Assembly: GCF_000328565.1 (NCBI RefSeq)
Contig: NC_019966.1
Coordinates: forward strand, 1,736,001 to 1,800,000
Origin: Mycobacterium sp. JS623
GTDB lineage: Bacteria > Actinomycetota > Actinomycetes > Mycobacteriales > Mycobacteriaceae
DNA length: 64,000 nucleotides
Reading direction: 5' to 3'
Below are positions 44,629-53,158 of the stretch, piece by piece. Under the pieces are notes generated by a model. That model saw nothing but the letters and a program-made list of their open reading frames with translations. It ran no database searches and was not told the DNA's origin. Both the position numbers and the translations under genes were made by a program. Numbering within the stretch: position 1 is the first letter of the stretch; every line of letters begins with the position of its first letter.

Positions 44629-45980
44629 ACGCGCGCCGGTGGAGAATCGTGCTGGCGGCCGCGTTGGCGGTGACGTTGGTCGCGGGAGTGTTCGTGGCGT
44701 TGCGGTCCAGCGACGAGACCAACCGGACTCAGGTGGTCGGGTATTTCGCCAACAGCAACGGCGTATTCGTCGGCGACAACGTGGAGATCCTGGGTGTACC
44801 CGTCGGCAAGATCGATCGCATCGAGCCTCAGGGCGCACGCGTCAAGATCAGCTTTTGGTACGACGCCAAATATAAAGTACCCGCAGATGCCAAAGCGGTG
44901 ATCCTGTCACCGTCTCTCGTGCCGGCGCGCGCCATCCAACTGACACCGGCGTACACCGGCGGACCGGTGATGGCCGCGGACGCCGTCATCCCTGCCGAAC
45001 GCACGGCCGTTCCGGTGGAATTCGACGACCTGCGCCAACAGCTCGAAAAGCTCAGCGCGACACTGCAACCGACCCAACCCGGCGGCGTCAGCACACTGGG
45101 CGCTCTCGTCAACACTGCCGCGGACAACCTGCGCGGCCAGGGTGCGACCATCCGGCAAGCCATCATCGAGATGTCGGCGGCCTTCTCGGCCATCGGCGAT
45201 CACAGCCAGGACATTTTCAGCACCGTCAAGAACCTGTCGATCCTTGTGACGGCGCTGCAGGACAGCACAACGGCGATCCGGCAGTTGAATCAGCACGTGG
45301 CCACGGCCACCGATCTGCTCTCCAACCAGCCCACCGAAGTCGGCGACGCCATCCGCGACGTCAACGCCGTCGTCGGCGATGTACGAAGCTTCGTGGCCGC
45401 CAACCGCGACACCCTCGGCACCGCGTCGGACAAGGCGGCCTCGATCAGCGGCGCGGTCGTACAAAGTCTCGATGATCTCAAGCAGACCCTGCACGTCGCC
45501 CCGAACGCCATCCAGAACTACGTCAACATTTACCAACCGGCCAAAGCGGCGGTGTCCGGCGCGATGGTCCTGAACATGTTCCAAAACCCAATAACATTCG
45601 TCTGTGACGCTATCCAGGCCGCCTCGCGGCTAGGCGCCGAGCAGTCGGCCAAGCTGTGCGTGCAGTACCTGGCACCGATCTTCAAGAACCGCCAATACAA
45701 CTTCCCGCCGTTGGGGATAAACCCCTTCGTCAGCGCGATGGCCCGGCCCAATGAGCTGACGTACAGCGAAGACTGGATGCGCCCGGATTATGTCCCGCCG
45801 CAGCCACCGGCGGCCGCGCCAGCTGCGGATGCGCCGACGCCACCAGCGGGGGCACCCCTTGCCGCCGAGGCGCCCGGTGCGCCGCCACCCGATGCCGCGC
45901 AGCCGGCCGCCGATGTGCAGCAGACCGACCCGGCAAATGGCTTGCAGGGCATGATGATCCCGCAGGGAGCGGGGTCATGA
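44625..45980 (+). CDS. mceD: MceD
   Basis: A 451-residue Mce protein. Anchor at about 5-25 (RWRIVLAAALAVTLVAGVFV), MCE domain about 35-110 (GYFANSNGVFVGDNVEILGV; PVGKIDRI; LVPARAIQLTPAY), helical region (about 130-300) and an Ala/Pro-rich tail (from about 385). ATGA overlaps with mceC and mceE. Confidence 0.92.
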   Translation: MNARRWRIVLAAALAVTLVAGVFVALRSSDETNRTQVVGYFANSNGVFVGDNVEILGVPVGKIDRIEPQGARVKISFWYDAKYKVPADAKAVILSPSLVPARAIQLTPAYTGGPVMAADAVIPAERTAVPVEFDDLRQQLEKLSATLQPTQPGGVSTLGALVNTAADNLRGQGATIRQAIIEMSAAFSAIGDHSQDIFSTVKNLSILVTALQDSTTAIRQLNQHVATATDLLSNQPTEVGDAIRDVNAVVGDVRSFVAANRDTLGTASDKAASISGAVVQSLDDLKQTLHVAPNAIQNYVNIYQPAKAAVSGAMVLNMFQNPITFVCDAIQAASRLGAEQSAKLCVQYLAPIFKNRQYNFPPLGINPFVSAMARPNELTYSEDWMRPDYVPPQPPAAAPAADAPTPPAGAPLAAEAPGAPPPDAAQPAADVQQTDPANGLQGMMIPQGAGS

Positions 45981-47110
45981 TCCGGCGCCGCGCCGCCAGC
46001 CTGACAGCGCTTGGAGCCATCCTCGCCGTCATACTCTGCGCCTGTGACTGGGAGGGTGCCAACTCGCTGCCGTTGCCCGGCACCCAGGGGCACGGCGCCG
46101 GTTCGTACACCATTCAGGCCCAGTTGCCCGACGTCGACACGATGCAGCGCAATTCCCGCGTCCGCGTCGGCGACGTCACGGTCGGCACCGTGACGAACAT
46201 CGAACGTCAGGACTGGCATGCGCTGGTCACGATGTCGATCAATGCCGATGTGACGTTGCCCGCCAACGCGACCGCCACGGTCGGCCAGACCAGCCTGCTG
46301 GGGTCCAAGCACATCGAGCTGGCGCCGCCCACGAACACCGCGCCGGTGGGCAGGCTGCACGGCGGAGCACTGATCCCGTTGTCGTCGGCGAGTACCTATC
46401 CGACAACCGAGAAGACCCTCGCCGCGATCTCGATGCTGTTCAATGGCGGCGGGATCGGCCAGATCCAGGACATCACCCAGGCGTTGAGCACAGCGTTTGG
46501 CGGACGTGAAAACGATCTGCGCAGCCTCATTGAACAATTCGACAAGTTCATCTCCTACCTCAACGACCAGATCGACGACATCATCGCCGCCACCGACAGT
46601 TTCAATCACCTGGTCGCGCAGGTCGCCGACCAGAAACCGGTGCTCGACAAGGCGCTCAAGACCATCCCCGACGCGCTGTCGGTCCTCAAGGACCAGCGCC
46701 AGCACCTCGCCGATGCGTTCGACACGCTGGGCAAGTTCAGCGCATTGGCCGCCGACTCGGTGAACCAGACGAAGGACAGCCTCGTCAAAGAGTTCAACGC
46801 ACTCGGACCGGTGCTGCAGTCACTGGCCGACTCGGGTCCTGCCCTGACCCGCTCGCTGAGCGTGCTGACCACCTTCCCGTGGGTGAAGGAGCACGTCACG
46901 AAGTGGTTCCGCGGTGACTTCGCCAACGCGAACACAGTTTTCGACTTCACGTTGAGCCGGCTGGACTCGGCGTTCTTCACCGGCACCCGCTGGGAAGGCG
47001 ACCTGACCGAACTCGAATTGCAGTGGGGCCGCACGATCGGCCAAATCCCCAGCCCCTACACCGCGGGCAACCCGTTGGTGGCTCCCTACCACTTCGACCA
47101 GGGGCCGTGA
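45977..47110 (+). CDS. mceE: MceE, lipoprotein Mce subunit
   Basis: A 377-residue Mce protein carrying a lipoprotein signal instead of a plain anchor: RAASLTALGAILAVILCAC with the lipobox LCAC (Cys 24), as is usual for the fifth mce gene. The MCE domain follows (about 40-115: YTIQAQLPDVDTMQRNSRVR; VGDVTVGTVTNI; VGQTSLLGSKHIELAPP), then the helical region. It lacks the Pro-rich tail of its neighbours. Confidence 0.92.
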   Translation: MIRRRAASLTALGAILAVILCACDWEGANSLPLPGTQGHGAGSYTIQAQLPDVDTMQRNSRVRVGDVTVGTVTNIERQDWHALVTMSINADVTLPANATATVGQTSLLGSKHIELAPPTNTAPVGRLHGGALIPLSSASTYPTTEKTLAAISMLFNGGGIGQIQDITQALSTAFGGRENDLRSLIEQFDKFISYLNDQIDDIIAATDSFNHLVAQVADQKPVLDKALKTIPDALSVLKDQRQHLADAFDTLGKFSALAADSVNQTKDSLVKEFNALGPVLQSLADSGPALTRSLSVLTTFPWVKEHVTKWFRGDFANANTVFDFTLSRLDSAFFTGTRWEGDLTELELQWGRTIGQIPSPYTAGNPLVAPYHFDQGP

Positions 47111-47111
47111 C

Positions 47112-48596
47112 ATGCCCGCACTGCACATCAGAAAGAAGACCGGCATCCAGCTGGCCGTGTTCGTCGTCATCACCGTCACCGCGGCGTCGATCATCTCGCT
47201 GGCCTACATGCGTCTTCCGAGCCTCTTGTTCGGCGCCGGCCGTTACGAGGTCACCGTCGCCCTGGCCAACTCGGGCGGTCTGTATCCGCGCGCCAACGTC
47301 ACCTACCGCGGCACCGAGATTGGCCAAGTCAAGGATGTTCACCTGACCGACGATGGGGCCGAGGCGATCCTGTCGCTGAAGTCCAGTGTTGCGGTGCCGT
47401 CAGATCTCGACGCCGAAGTGCACAGTCAGACAGCGGTCGGCGAGCAGTACGTGGAGTTGTTGCCGCGCAACAACACTTCGACGCCGCTGAAGAACGGTGA
47501 CGTCATCCGGGCGTCGGTACCTCCCGATATCAACTCGTTGCTCGATGCCACCAATCGCGGCCTGCAGGCGATCCCTGGAGACAACCTCAAGACGGTGATC
47601 GACGAGTCCTATACCGCCGTCGGCGGGCTGGGGCCTGAAATCGCCCGAATCGTCAAGGGATCCACCGCTCTAGCCACAGACGCCCGCGCGAACCTGAACG
47701 AACTGACCAACCTGGCCGACAACTCCGCACCGCTGCTGGACACGAACACCCACCCGCCCGACGCAGTACGGGCCTGGGCCGCGCAGCTGGCCACCGTTAC
47801 CGGCCAGCTGCAGTCGCACGACATCGACGTCACCGGGGTGCTGGAACACGGTCCCGCAGCAGTAGACGAGACCCGAGCGCTGCTTGACCGGCTCCAGCCG
47901 ACACTGCCGATCGTGCTGGCGAACCTTGTGAGCGTGGCACCCGTGCTGGTCACCTATCAGCCGAACCTCGAGCAGCTGCTGGTACTGATGCCGATAGGCG
48001 TCCAATTGCTGCAAGCTACGTCGCTTGCCGATTCCGCCGTCAACACCCCGTATCGCGGGTTCGGCCTGAACTTCAACATGAACTTCAACCTGCCCTCCCC
48101 ATGCATGACCGGCTTCCTTCCACCCCAGCAGCAGAGATCAGCCGCCGAGCAGGACTACCCGGATCGGCCCCCCGGCGACCTGTACTGCCGGATCCCGCAG
48201 GACTCGCCGATCAACGTGCGTGGCGCCAGGAACATTCCGTGCGAGACAAGGCCGGGCAAACGCGCTCCGACGGTGAAGATGTGTGAAAGCGACGAGAACT
48301 ACGTACCGCTCAACGACGGCTTCAACTGGAAGGGTGACCCCAACGCTACATTGTCGGGTCAGGACGTTCCCCAGCTGCCGCCAGGGTCTGCCGTGCCGGT
48401 CGCGCCCGGCGGATCACCCGCCGCGCCGCAGGCGTCGATGCCACCGCCCAGCCCACCGCCGGCCGCGGTCGCCCAATATGACCCGGCCACGGGCTCATAC
48501 ATCGGACCGGACGGAAAGCGCTACACCCAAACCGATCTCGCTCAAAGCGCAGCATCACCCAAGACGTGGCAGTCACTGCTGACTCCGCCAGCGTGA
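47112..48596 (+). CDS. mceF: MceF
   Basis: A 494-residue Mce protein, the last of the six. Anchor at about 11-33 (IQLAVFVVITVTAASIISLA), MCE domain about 40-115 (YEVTVALANSGGLYPRANVT; YRGTEIGQVKDV; VHSQTAVGEQYVELLP), helical region, a Cys-containing block around 320-400 (SPCMTGFLP; LYCRIPQD; IPCETRPG; KMCESDENYVPLNDGFNW, typical of MceF) and a Pro/Ala tail. It starts one base after the mceE stop. Confidence 0.92.
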   Translation: MPALHIRKKTGIQLAVFVVITVTAASIISLAYMRLPSLLFGAGRYEVTVALANSGGLYPRANVTYRGTEIGQVKDVHLTDDGAEAILSLKSSVAVPSDLDAEVHSQTAVGEQYVELLPRNNTSTPLKNGDVIRASVPPDINSLLDATNRGLQAIPGDNLKTVIDESYTAVGGLGPEIARIVKGSTALATDARANLNELTNLADNSAPLLDTNTHPPDAVRAWAAQLATVTGQLQSHDIDVTGVLEHGPAAVDETRALLDRLQPTLPIVLANLVSVAPVLVTYQPNLEQLLVLMPIGVQLLQATSLADSAVNTPYRGFGLNFNMNFNLPSPCMTGFLPPQQQRSAAEQDYPDRPPGDLYCRIPQDSPINVRGARNIPCETRPGKRAPTVKMCESDENYVPLNDGFNWKGDPNATLSGQDVPQLPPGSAVPVAPGGSPAAPQASMPPPSPPPAAVAQYDPATGSYIGPDGKRYTQTDLAQSAASPKTWQSLLTPPA

Positions 48597-48610
48597 GGAG
48601 GGGAGTCCAG

Positions 48611-49249
48611 ATGACAGTCGACGCTGACACCAGCGAGCAGGCACCGCTGCATGACCGGGATGCCGACGCTGAACACGGAGCCGATGCGGCGGCCGCCGAA
48701 ACCGTGGACGGCGACGATCACGCCGATGGTGACCGCGACGAGCCGGGGCAGCGACCGCCAGTTCGGGGCTTGGGCCTTCGGGCGGCGTTCGCGTTCGGTG
48801 TGATCACGGTCGTCACGCTCGCCGGCGTCTGTGGGTGGCTCGGGCTGAATCTGTCTCAGTCGCATCACAACCAGCAGCAGGTTGCGCAGTTCATTCAGAC
48901 AGCACGCCAAGCTGCGGTGAACCTGACCACCATCAACCACACCTCGGCCGACCATGATGTGGTCCGGATCCTCGATTCGACGACCGGTGCCTTTCACGAC
49001 GATTTCCAAAATCGCTCACAGCAGTTCATCGCCGTGGTGAAGCAGGCGCAAACCGACACGGTGGGCACGGTCACCGCCGCCGGTCTCGAGTCGCTTCAGG
49101 GCGACACGGCGCAGGTGCTTGTCGCCGTCTCGGTGAAGACGTCGAATGCCGGTGCGGCAGAACAACAACCACGGCTGTGGCGGATGCGCATCGATGTCGC
49201 CGACGCCGGACCTGGCGTCAAGATATCCAACGTCCAATTCGTGCCGTGA
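48611..49249 (+). CDS. Mce-associated membrane protein
   Basis: A 212-residue protein: acidic cytoplasmic N-terminus (about 1-58), one transmembrane helix (about 63-83, AFAFGVITVVTLAGVCGWLG) and an exported domain of about 125 residues, the layout of the Mce-associated (mas/mam) proteins that stabilise the transporter. The ATG at 48611 has GAGGGGAG upstream. Together with the next gene it completes the standard tail of an mce operon. Confidence 0.85.
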   Translation: MTVDADTSEQAPLHDRDADAEHGADAAAAETVDGDDHADGDRDEPGQRPPVRGLGLRAAFAFGVITVVTLAGVCGWLGLNLSQSHHNQQQVAQFIQTARQAAVNLTTINHTSADHDVVRILDSTTGAFHDDFQNRSQQFIAVVKQAQTDTVGTVTAAGLESLQGDTAQVLVAVSVKTSNAGAAEQQPRLWRMRIDVADAGPGVKISNVQFVP

Positions 49250-49286
49250 AAGATCCGACGATGCATCGACCAGGGGAGCAGGCCCG

Positions 49287-49862
49287 ATGACCGCCCTGTC
49301 TGAGGACACCGCCGAACGCGACGTCGCGCCGGCGCGCACAGTCGACGTTGACCACGACGCCACGGCTGGCAGGGCCACCGGCAGTTGGCGGCGCGCGCTC
49401 GTCTATGGCGTACTACCTGCCCTGGCCCTGCTGTCGGCTCTGGGTGCGGGATACCTGAAGTGGCAGAGCGGCATCGCACATCAGAGCACCCTGGCGCGGA
49501 CCCAGTCGGTGCGGGCCGCGACCGAAGGCGCCATCGCGATGCTCTCCTACACACCGGACACGGCGGAAAAGGATCTCGGTGCGGCGCGAGACCGACTCAC
49601 CGGAGCGTTCCGCGACTCCTACAGCGCGCTTGTCCACGATGTGGTGATCCCTGGTGCGCTGCAGAAGGGTGTCTCCGCGGTCGCAACCGTCCCCGCCGCG
49701 GCGTCGGTGTCGGCGACCGAGAATCGTGCGGTCGTCATCGTTTTCGTCGACCAGACCACAACCATCGGCAGCCAGCCGCCCACCGACACCGCGTCGAGTG
49801 TGAAAGTCACGCTGGACAGGGTCGATAGCCGTTGGCTCATCTCGGACTTCACGCCGGTATAA
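49287..49862 (+). CDS. Mce-associated membrane protein
   Basis: A 191-residue second Mce-associated protein: polar N-terminus, one helix at about 35-55 (ALVYGVLPALALLSALGAGY), then an exported domain with the family pattern EGAIAMLSYTPDTAEKDLGA, AVVIVFVDQTTTI and VTLDRVDSRWLISDFTPV at the end. GGGGAGCAGG precedes the ATG. It follows the first Mce-associated gene by 37 bases. Confidence 0.85.
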   Translation: MTALSEDTAERDVAPARTVDVDHDATAGRATGSWRRALVYGVLPALALLSALGAGYLKWQSGIAHQSTLARTQSVRAATEGAIAMLSYTPDTAEKDLGAARDRLTGAFRDSYSALVHDVVIPGALQKGVSAVATVPAAASVSATENRAVVIVFVDQTTTIGSQPPTDTASSVKVTLDRVDSRWLISDFTPV

Positions 49863-49883
49863 CGAGAACAAAGGAACTCTGCG

Positions 49884-50237
49884 ATGAAGGGCAACTTATC
49901 CGTCGCTGCGGCGCTCGTCGGGGTCGCGGCGACTTCCCTGGCCTCTCCGGCCGACGCGCACGCCGACGCGGTGGCGTATCTGGTGAATGTCACAGTGCGC
50001 CCTGGCTATAACTTCGCCAACGCCGATCAGGCCCTTGCCTACGGGCACGGCATTTGCGACAAGGTCGATCTCGGTATCGGTTATGGGCAGATCATCAGCG
50101 ACGTCAAGACCGACTTCGACAGCACAGATGACTACCAAGCCGCATACCTGGTCAACCAGGCCGCCAATGAACTGTGTCCAACGCTGATCTGGCAGTTGCG
50201 AAAATCAGCCGCCGGATACCGCGGGGGACAGCCATGA
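49884..50237 (+). CDS. Exported DUF732-family protein
   Basis: A 117-residue exported protein with a signal peptide (about 1-27, ending ADAHA) and a DUF732 domain: YNFANADQALAYGHGICDKV, GIGYGQIISDVK, YLVNQAANELCPTLIWQLRK, with the conserved Cys pair. DUF732 proteins are small secreted proteins widespread in mycobacteria with no firm function. AAAGGAACTC precedes the ATG. It overlaps the next gene by ATGA and is probably part of the mce transcript. Confidence 0.85.
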   Translation: MKGNLSVAAALVGVAATSLASPADAHADAVAYLVNVTVRPGYNFANADQALAYGHGICDKVDLGIGYGQIISDVKTDFDSTDDYQAAYLVNQAANELCPTLIWQLRKSAAGYRGGQP

Positions 50238-50722
50238 CCACACCCTGTGCAGCGCTGACGATCTTGGCGGTCGGTTTGACTGCGGCGACGGTGACCGCTC
50301 CGCACGCCCAGGCTGACAACAAACGCCTCAACAGCGGCGTCGTTGCCAACATCGACACGATCCACCAGCAGGCCGGCTGCACCACCACCATCAAAATCAG
50401 TCCACAGCTGCAGCTCGCCGCGCAGTGGCACACCGACGACGTTCTGAACAACGTTGCGCTCGACGGCAACGCCGGCACCGACGGTTCGACACCCCAAGAC
50501 CGCGCGAACGCCGCCGGGTATCGCGGCACAGTACGCGAGACCGTCGCGATCAACCCGGCTCTGGCCATCAACAACCTCGACATTCTGAACTTGTGGTACT
50601 ACGACCCGGCGACCTACGGCGTCATGGCCGATTGCGCAAGCACTCAGATCGGCGTGTGGTCAGAGAACAGCCTGAGTCGAAGTGTGGTGGTCGCCGTCTA
50701 CGGTCAGCCCGCTTCGAGCTGA
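50234..50722 (+). CDS. Exported CAP/SCP-like protein
   Basis: A 162-residue exported protein. Signal peptide to about residue 28 (TAPHAQA). The rest resembles a CAP (SCP/PR-1) domain as found in mycobacterial exported proteins: ISPQLQLAAQWHTDDVLNNV, DGSTPQDRANAAGYRGTVRE and DCASTQIGVWSE, with cysteines near 49 and 137. The canonical His/Glu tetrad is not complete, so a binding role is more likely than catalysis. Translationally coupled to the DUF732 gene. Confidence 0.7.
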   Translation: MTTPCAALTILAVGLTAATVTAPHAQADNKRLNSGVVANIDTIHQQAGCTTTIKISPQLQLAAQWHTDDVLNNVALDGNAGTDGSTPQDRANAAGYRGTVRETVAINPALAINNLDILNLWYYDPATYGVMADCASTQIGVWSENSLSRSVVVAVYGQPASS

Positions 50723-50761
50723 CGGGTGGCGAACCCGAGAGTCCGAAGAGGTCGTGCACAC

Positions 50762-50938
50762 ATGCGGTTGGGGATAGTGGTCTTGCGCGCGATTTTGGCT
50801 GTGGTGCTTGGGGTTTGCCTCATGATCCAGGCGCAGGCCAAGGCAGACGCTGAGGTCGAATCTGGGTTGGTGCCCTCGGCGATGGGCCGCCGCGACATAC
50901 CGCGGTTGGACCTGCTGACGAAGCGGTGGGATGCATAG
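50762..50938 (+). CDS. Small exported or membrane peptide
   Basis: A 58-residue frame MRLGIVVLRAILAVVLGVCL then MIQAQAKADAEVESG. A hydrophobic leader (about 5-23) with a plausible cleavage after QAKA is followed by a short polar mature part. A longer frame from GTG 50726 exists. It follows the CAP-like gene in the same direction. No function is recognised. Confidence 0.4.
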   Translation: MRLGIVVLRAILAVVLGVCLMIQAQAKADAEVESGLVPSAMGRRDIPRLDLLTKRWDA

Positions 50939-51062
50939 CGAGAGCAAAGGAGCTCTGTGAGGCAGTCACACAGATGACACGCCGAATAGACAACCCGCGA
51001 GGGGCCAACTCGCAGATGTTGCCGCGACGACCGCGCCACGGGGTGGTAGTCGCTGTGAGCAG

Positions 51063-51395
51063 GTGATCACTGCCGCGCACCACACCATCGAGCAGGGCCG
51101 ACCGATCGCGATCGGCTACCTGGAAGCGTGGACCCAGGCGCAGCGATCGCCTCAGCTACGTGAGCTACGTGACCAACTCGCTGGGTACTACCGCGAATTT
51201 CGCGCTGGCACTGTGGTTCTCGTGACGTCGGAGAGCCAGGGGCACAACGTATTGATCACCGATCCCGAAGCGCTGTCAGCGGTACTTGTCGCTGTCGCTG
51301 ACGGTCTGTTCGTGCAATGGCTCCTGGATCCCGAAGTCGTCCCCGACCCGACCCGACTCGCCCGCATCCTCGAACCGCTCTTGCCGACCACCTGA
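51063..51395 (+). pseudogene. TetR-family regulator C-terminal remnant
   Basis: The 110-residue frame has the ligand-binding half of a TetR regulator (TIEQGRPIAIGYLEAWTQAQ; RELRDQLAGYYREF; ALSAVLVAVADGLFVQWLLD; PTRLARILEPLL), but the N-terminal helix-turn-helix is missing and the upstream 120 bases do not encode one. It is probably a 5'-truncated, non-DNA-binding remnant. Confidence 0.6.
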
Positions 51396-51582
51396 TCAAT
51401 GCGGTGTGTTCTAGGTGTGCGTCGAGTGAATCGGTCGACCGGCCCCAGACACTTACCTATTTCGGCACGTGACAACGGTTCATGCTGGGACCGCCGCGGG
51501 CATCGCCGACTGCCAACGGTGTGGGGGTGCGTGCGACTCGCCTTGGTTGACTCAGCCCCGCCCGCGTCGGTACCGTACACGT

Positions 51583-51619
51583 GTTCCGTATAGCAGGCGA
51601 TGGTTCGATATGGCAGAAT
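51583..51619. promoter_or_regulatory. Tandem candidate IclR-type operators
   Basis: GTTCGATATGGCAGAAT (51603-51619) fits GTTC-N9-GAAx. Immediately upstream, GTTCCGTATAGCAGGCG (51583-51599) shares the left arm and centre (GTATAxCAG) with the site at 56854 but has a poor right arm. They lie about 35-70 bases before the start at 51652. Confidence 0.55.
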
Positions 51620-51651
51620 AACTCGTCTGTTGCGAGTCGAGAAAGCGGAGA

Positions 51652-52731
51652 ATGAACGAACTACTGCGGCTTGCCGCTGGGGCCGCCAACTGCATTCGCT
51701 TCGGAAACGTCCAAGCGGGTGAGACGGTCCTGCTCCTGACGGAGCACGGGATGGACGATCACGTCATCGAGGCGATCAGTTTCGCCGCGAAGAGCGTCGG
51801 CGCCGAGGTCTGCGTGCTCGTCAAGGAGCCCACGAAGCTCGGCCAACCGCTCAATCCCGTGGTCGCCGCGGCGATCAAGGCGACCGACATGCTCTACGAC
51901 TTCGGCGGCCCCACCTCCCATTCCGAGGCCGGCTTTCTGGCGTCCTTCGACTACGGCACGCGCTACCTTCTGGTCCGGCCCGAACCCGAGGCGTTGATCG
52001 CAGAATCGGCGCTGGTGCCCAACGAGCTCATCTACCTGTTCGGTACCCGGGCGCAGAAGATCGTCCGTGAGAACCCCGCGCTGCACATCACCGATGACAA
52101 GGGCAGCGACTTCCGGGTGGAGCCGATCCCCGGGACGATCGGGGCGTACATCGGACCGCGACCCTACGAGTCGGGACCGGCGGTGCCCGGCTACATCGGC
52201 ACGTTCCCGGGCGCGACAACGGTGTTCGGAGATCTCAACTACACCGGCAACGGCCGGCTCGTGCTCGATGCGGCGCTGACTTTCGACATCCCGAGCGAGC
52301 CGATCGTCTTCACGATCAAGGACGGATGGGTAACCGGTATATCCGGAGGACCCGAGGCGGACTTCATGTGGAAAACCGCGCAATCTGCCCGCAACGCCAC
52401 TCGCCTCGCCGAGTGCGGCTTCGGCCTCAACCCGAAAGTCCCGCTACTGCCCGCAGTTTCGCGATCCGATGTGGCGCGGGCGGTGAACATCATGTCGTGG
52501 TCTCGACGCGCAGGCACGTTCTTCATCGCCATGGGCGGCAACCAGCTGCTCGGTGGGACCGACCCGAGCAGCGCGACACCGATGTTCGGTGTCGTCAAGC
52601 GGCCGACGATTACCGCAGGCGATGTGACCGTCGTCAAGGACGGGCGCCTTGTCATGGCCGATCAGCCCGACGCCGAGATCATCGAACTCTGCGAGAGATT
52701 CGGAGGAACCGCATGGCTGACGCCGGCGTGA
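51652..52731 (+). CDS. M29 aminopeptidase/NicX-fold protein without metal ligands
   Basis: A 359-residue protein of the M29 aminopeptidase/2,5-dihydroxypyridine dioxygenase (NicX) fold by overall course: AAGAANCIRFGNVQAGETVL at the N-terminus, KGSDFRVEPIPGTIGAYIGP in the middle, LAECGFGLNPKVPLLPA and GTFFIAMGGNQLLGGTDPSS near the C-terminus. In active members the last region reads GTxHIALGxN, followed by LHLD, supplying metal-binding His and Asp. Here the positions are F (near residue 292) and PMFG (near 311), so the usual metal site is absent. It may have a different activity or be non-catalytic. First gene of the operon running to about 56316; two candidate operators precede it. Overlaps the next gene by 19 bases. 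Confidence 0.65.
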   Translation: MNELLRLAAGAANCIRFGNVQAGETVLLLTEHGMDDHVIEAISFAAKSVGAEVCVLVKEPTKLGQPLNPVVAAAIKATDMLYDFGGPTSHSEAGFLASFDYGTRYLLVRPEPEALIAESALVPNELIYLFGTRAQKIVRENPALHITDDKGSDFRVEPIPGTIGAYIGPRPYESGPAVPGYIGTFPGATTVFGDLNYTGNGRLVLDAALTFDIPSEPIVFTIKDGWVTGISGGPEADFMWKTAQSARNATRLAECGFGLNPKVPLLPAVSRSDVARAVNIMSWSRRAGTFFIAMGGNQLLGGTDPSSATPMFGVVKRPTITAGDVTVVKDGRLVMADQPDAEIIELCERFGGTAWLTPA

Positions 52732-53156
52732 TCGCGCTGATCGACCAGGCAGGGGAGTTCTTCTCGGCCCTGGACTCCGCGCCGGCGGCACGCGCCCCGC
52801 TTGTTGCCTACCCCGTCGAGCTGATGATCACCACACCGCAGGAGCGCCTCATCGTGCCGTTCCACGAGGGTTGGCCCGGCGTCGTCAGAGCGGCGGGAGC
52901 CGACGCCGCGATCGGCTACTGGACGCTGGAGCTGCGCGGCGATCAGCAAGTGTTCGAAGGCATCTTCGCAGGCGCGCTGACGATGGGCGAAGCGATGTAC
53001 GCCGGGCTGCTCGTCGCGCCCGAGGAGAAATCCAAGCACAACCTCACCTGCGCCGTCGGCCAGGCGATCCGCCTGGTCCAAGACGTTCACCGGCGCGCCA
53101 AAGATCCTCGGAACCTTGGTGTTTCGGCACAGTCCCCTCCAGCGCCGAAAGGCTAG
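52713..53156 (+). CDS. Small protein, possibly SCP2-like
   Basis: A 147-residue protein. Its pattern (ELMITTPQERLIVPFHEGWP; AAIGYWTLELRGDQQVFEGI; FAGALTMGEAMYAGLLV) has the strand and helix order and the TxGEAMYAG helix reminiscent of SCP2-type sterol-carrier/ligand-binding domains, but similarity is too weak for certainty. It overlaps the NicX-fold gene and is two bases from the FAH gene, so it surely belongs to the operon. It may be a subunit or binding partner of the NicX-fold protein. Confidence 0.6.
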   Translation: MADAGVIALIDQAGEFFSALDSAPAARAPLVAYPVELMITTPQERLIVPFHEGWPGVVRAAGADAAIGYWTLELRGDQQVFEGIFAGALTMGEAMYAGLLVAPEEKSKHNLTCAVGQAIRLVQDVHRRAKDPRNLGVSAQSPPAPKG

Positions 53157-53158
53157 GC

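Noticed and set aside
52871..53158. 96-residue extension of the FAH frame
   Set aside because: It runs out of frame through the 147-residue gene and is Arg-rich; the ATG at 53159 gives a normal FAH N-terminus.
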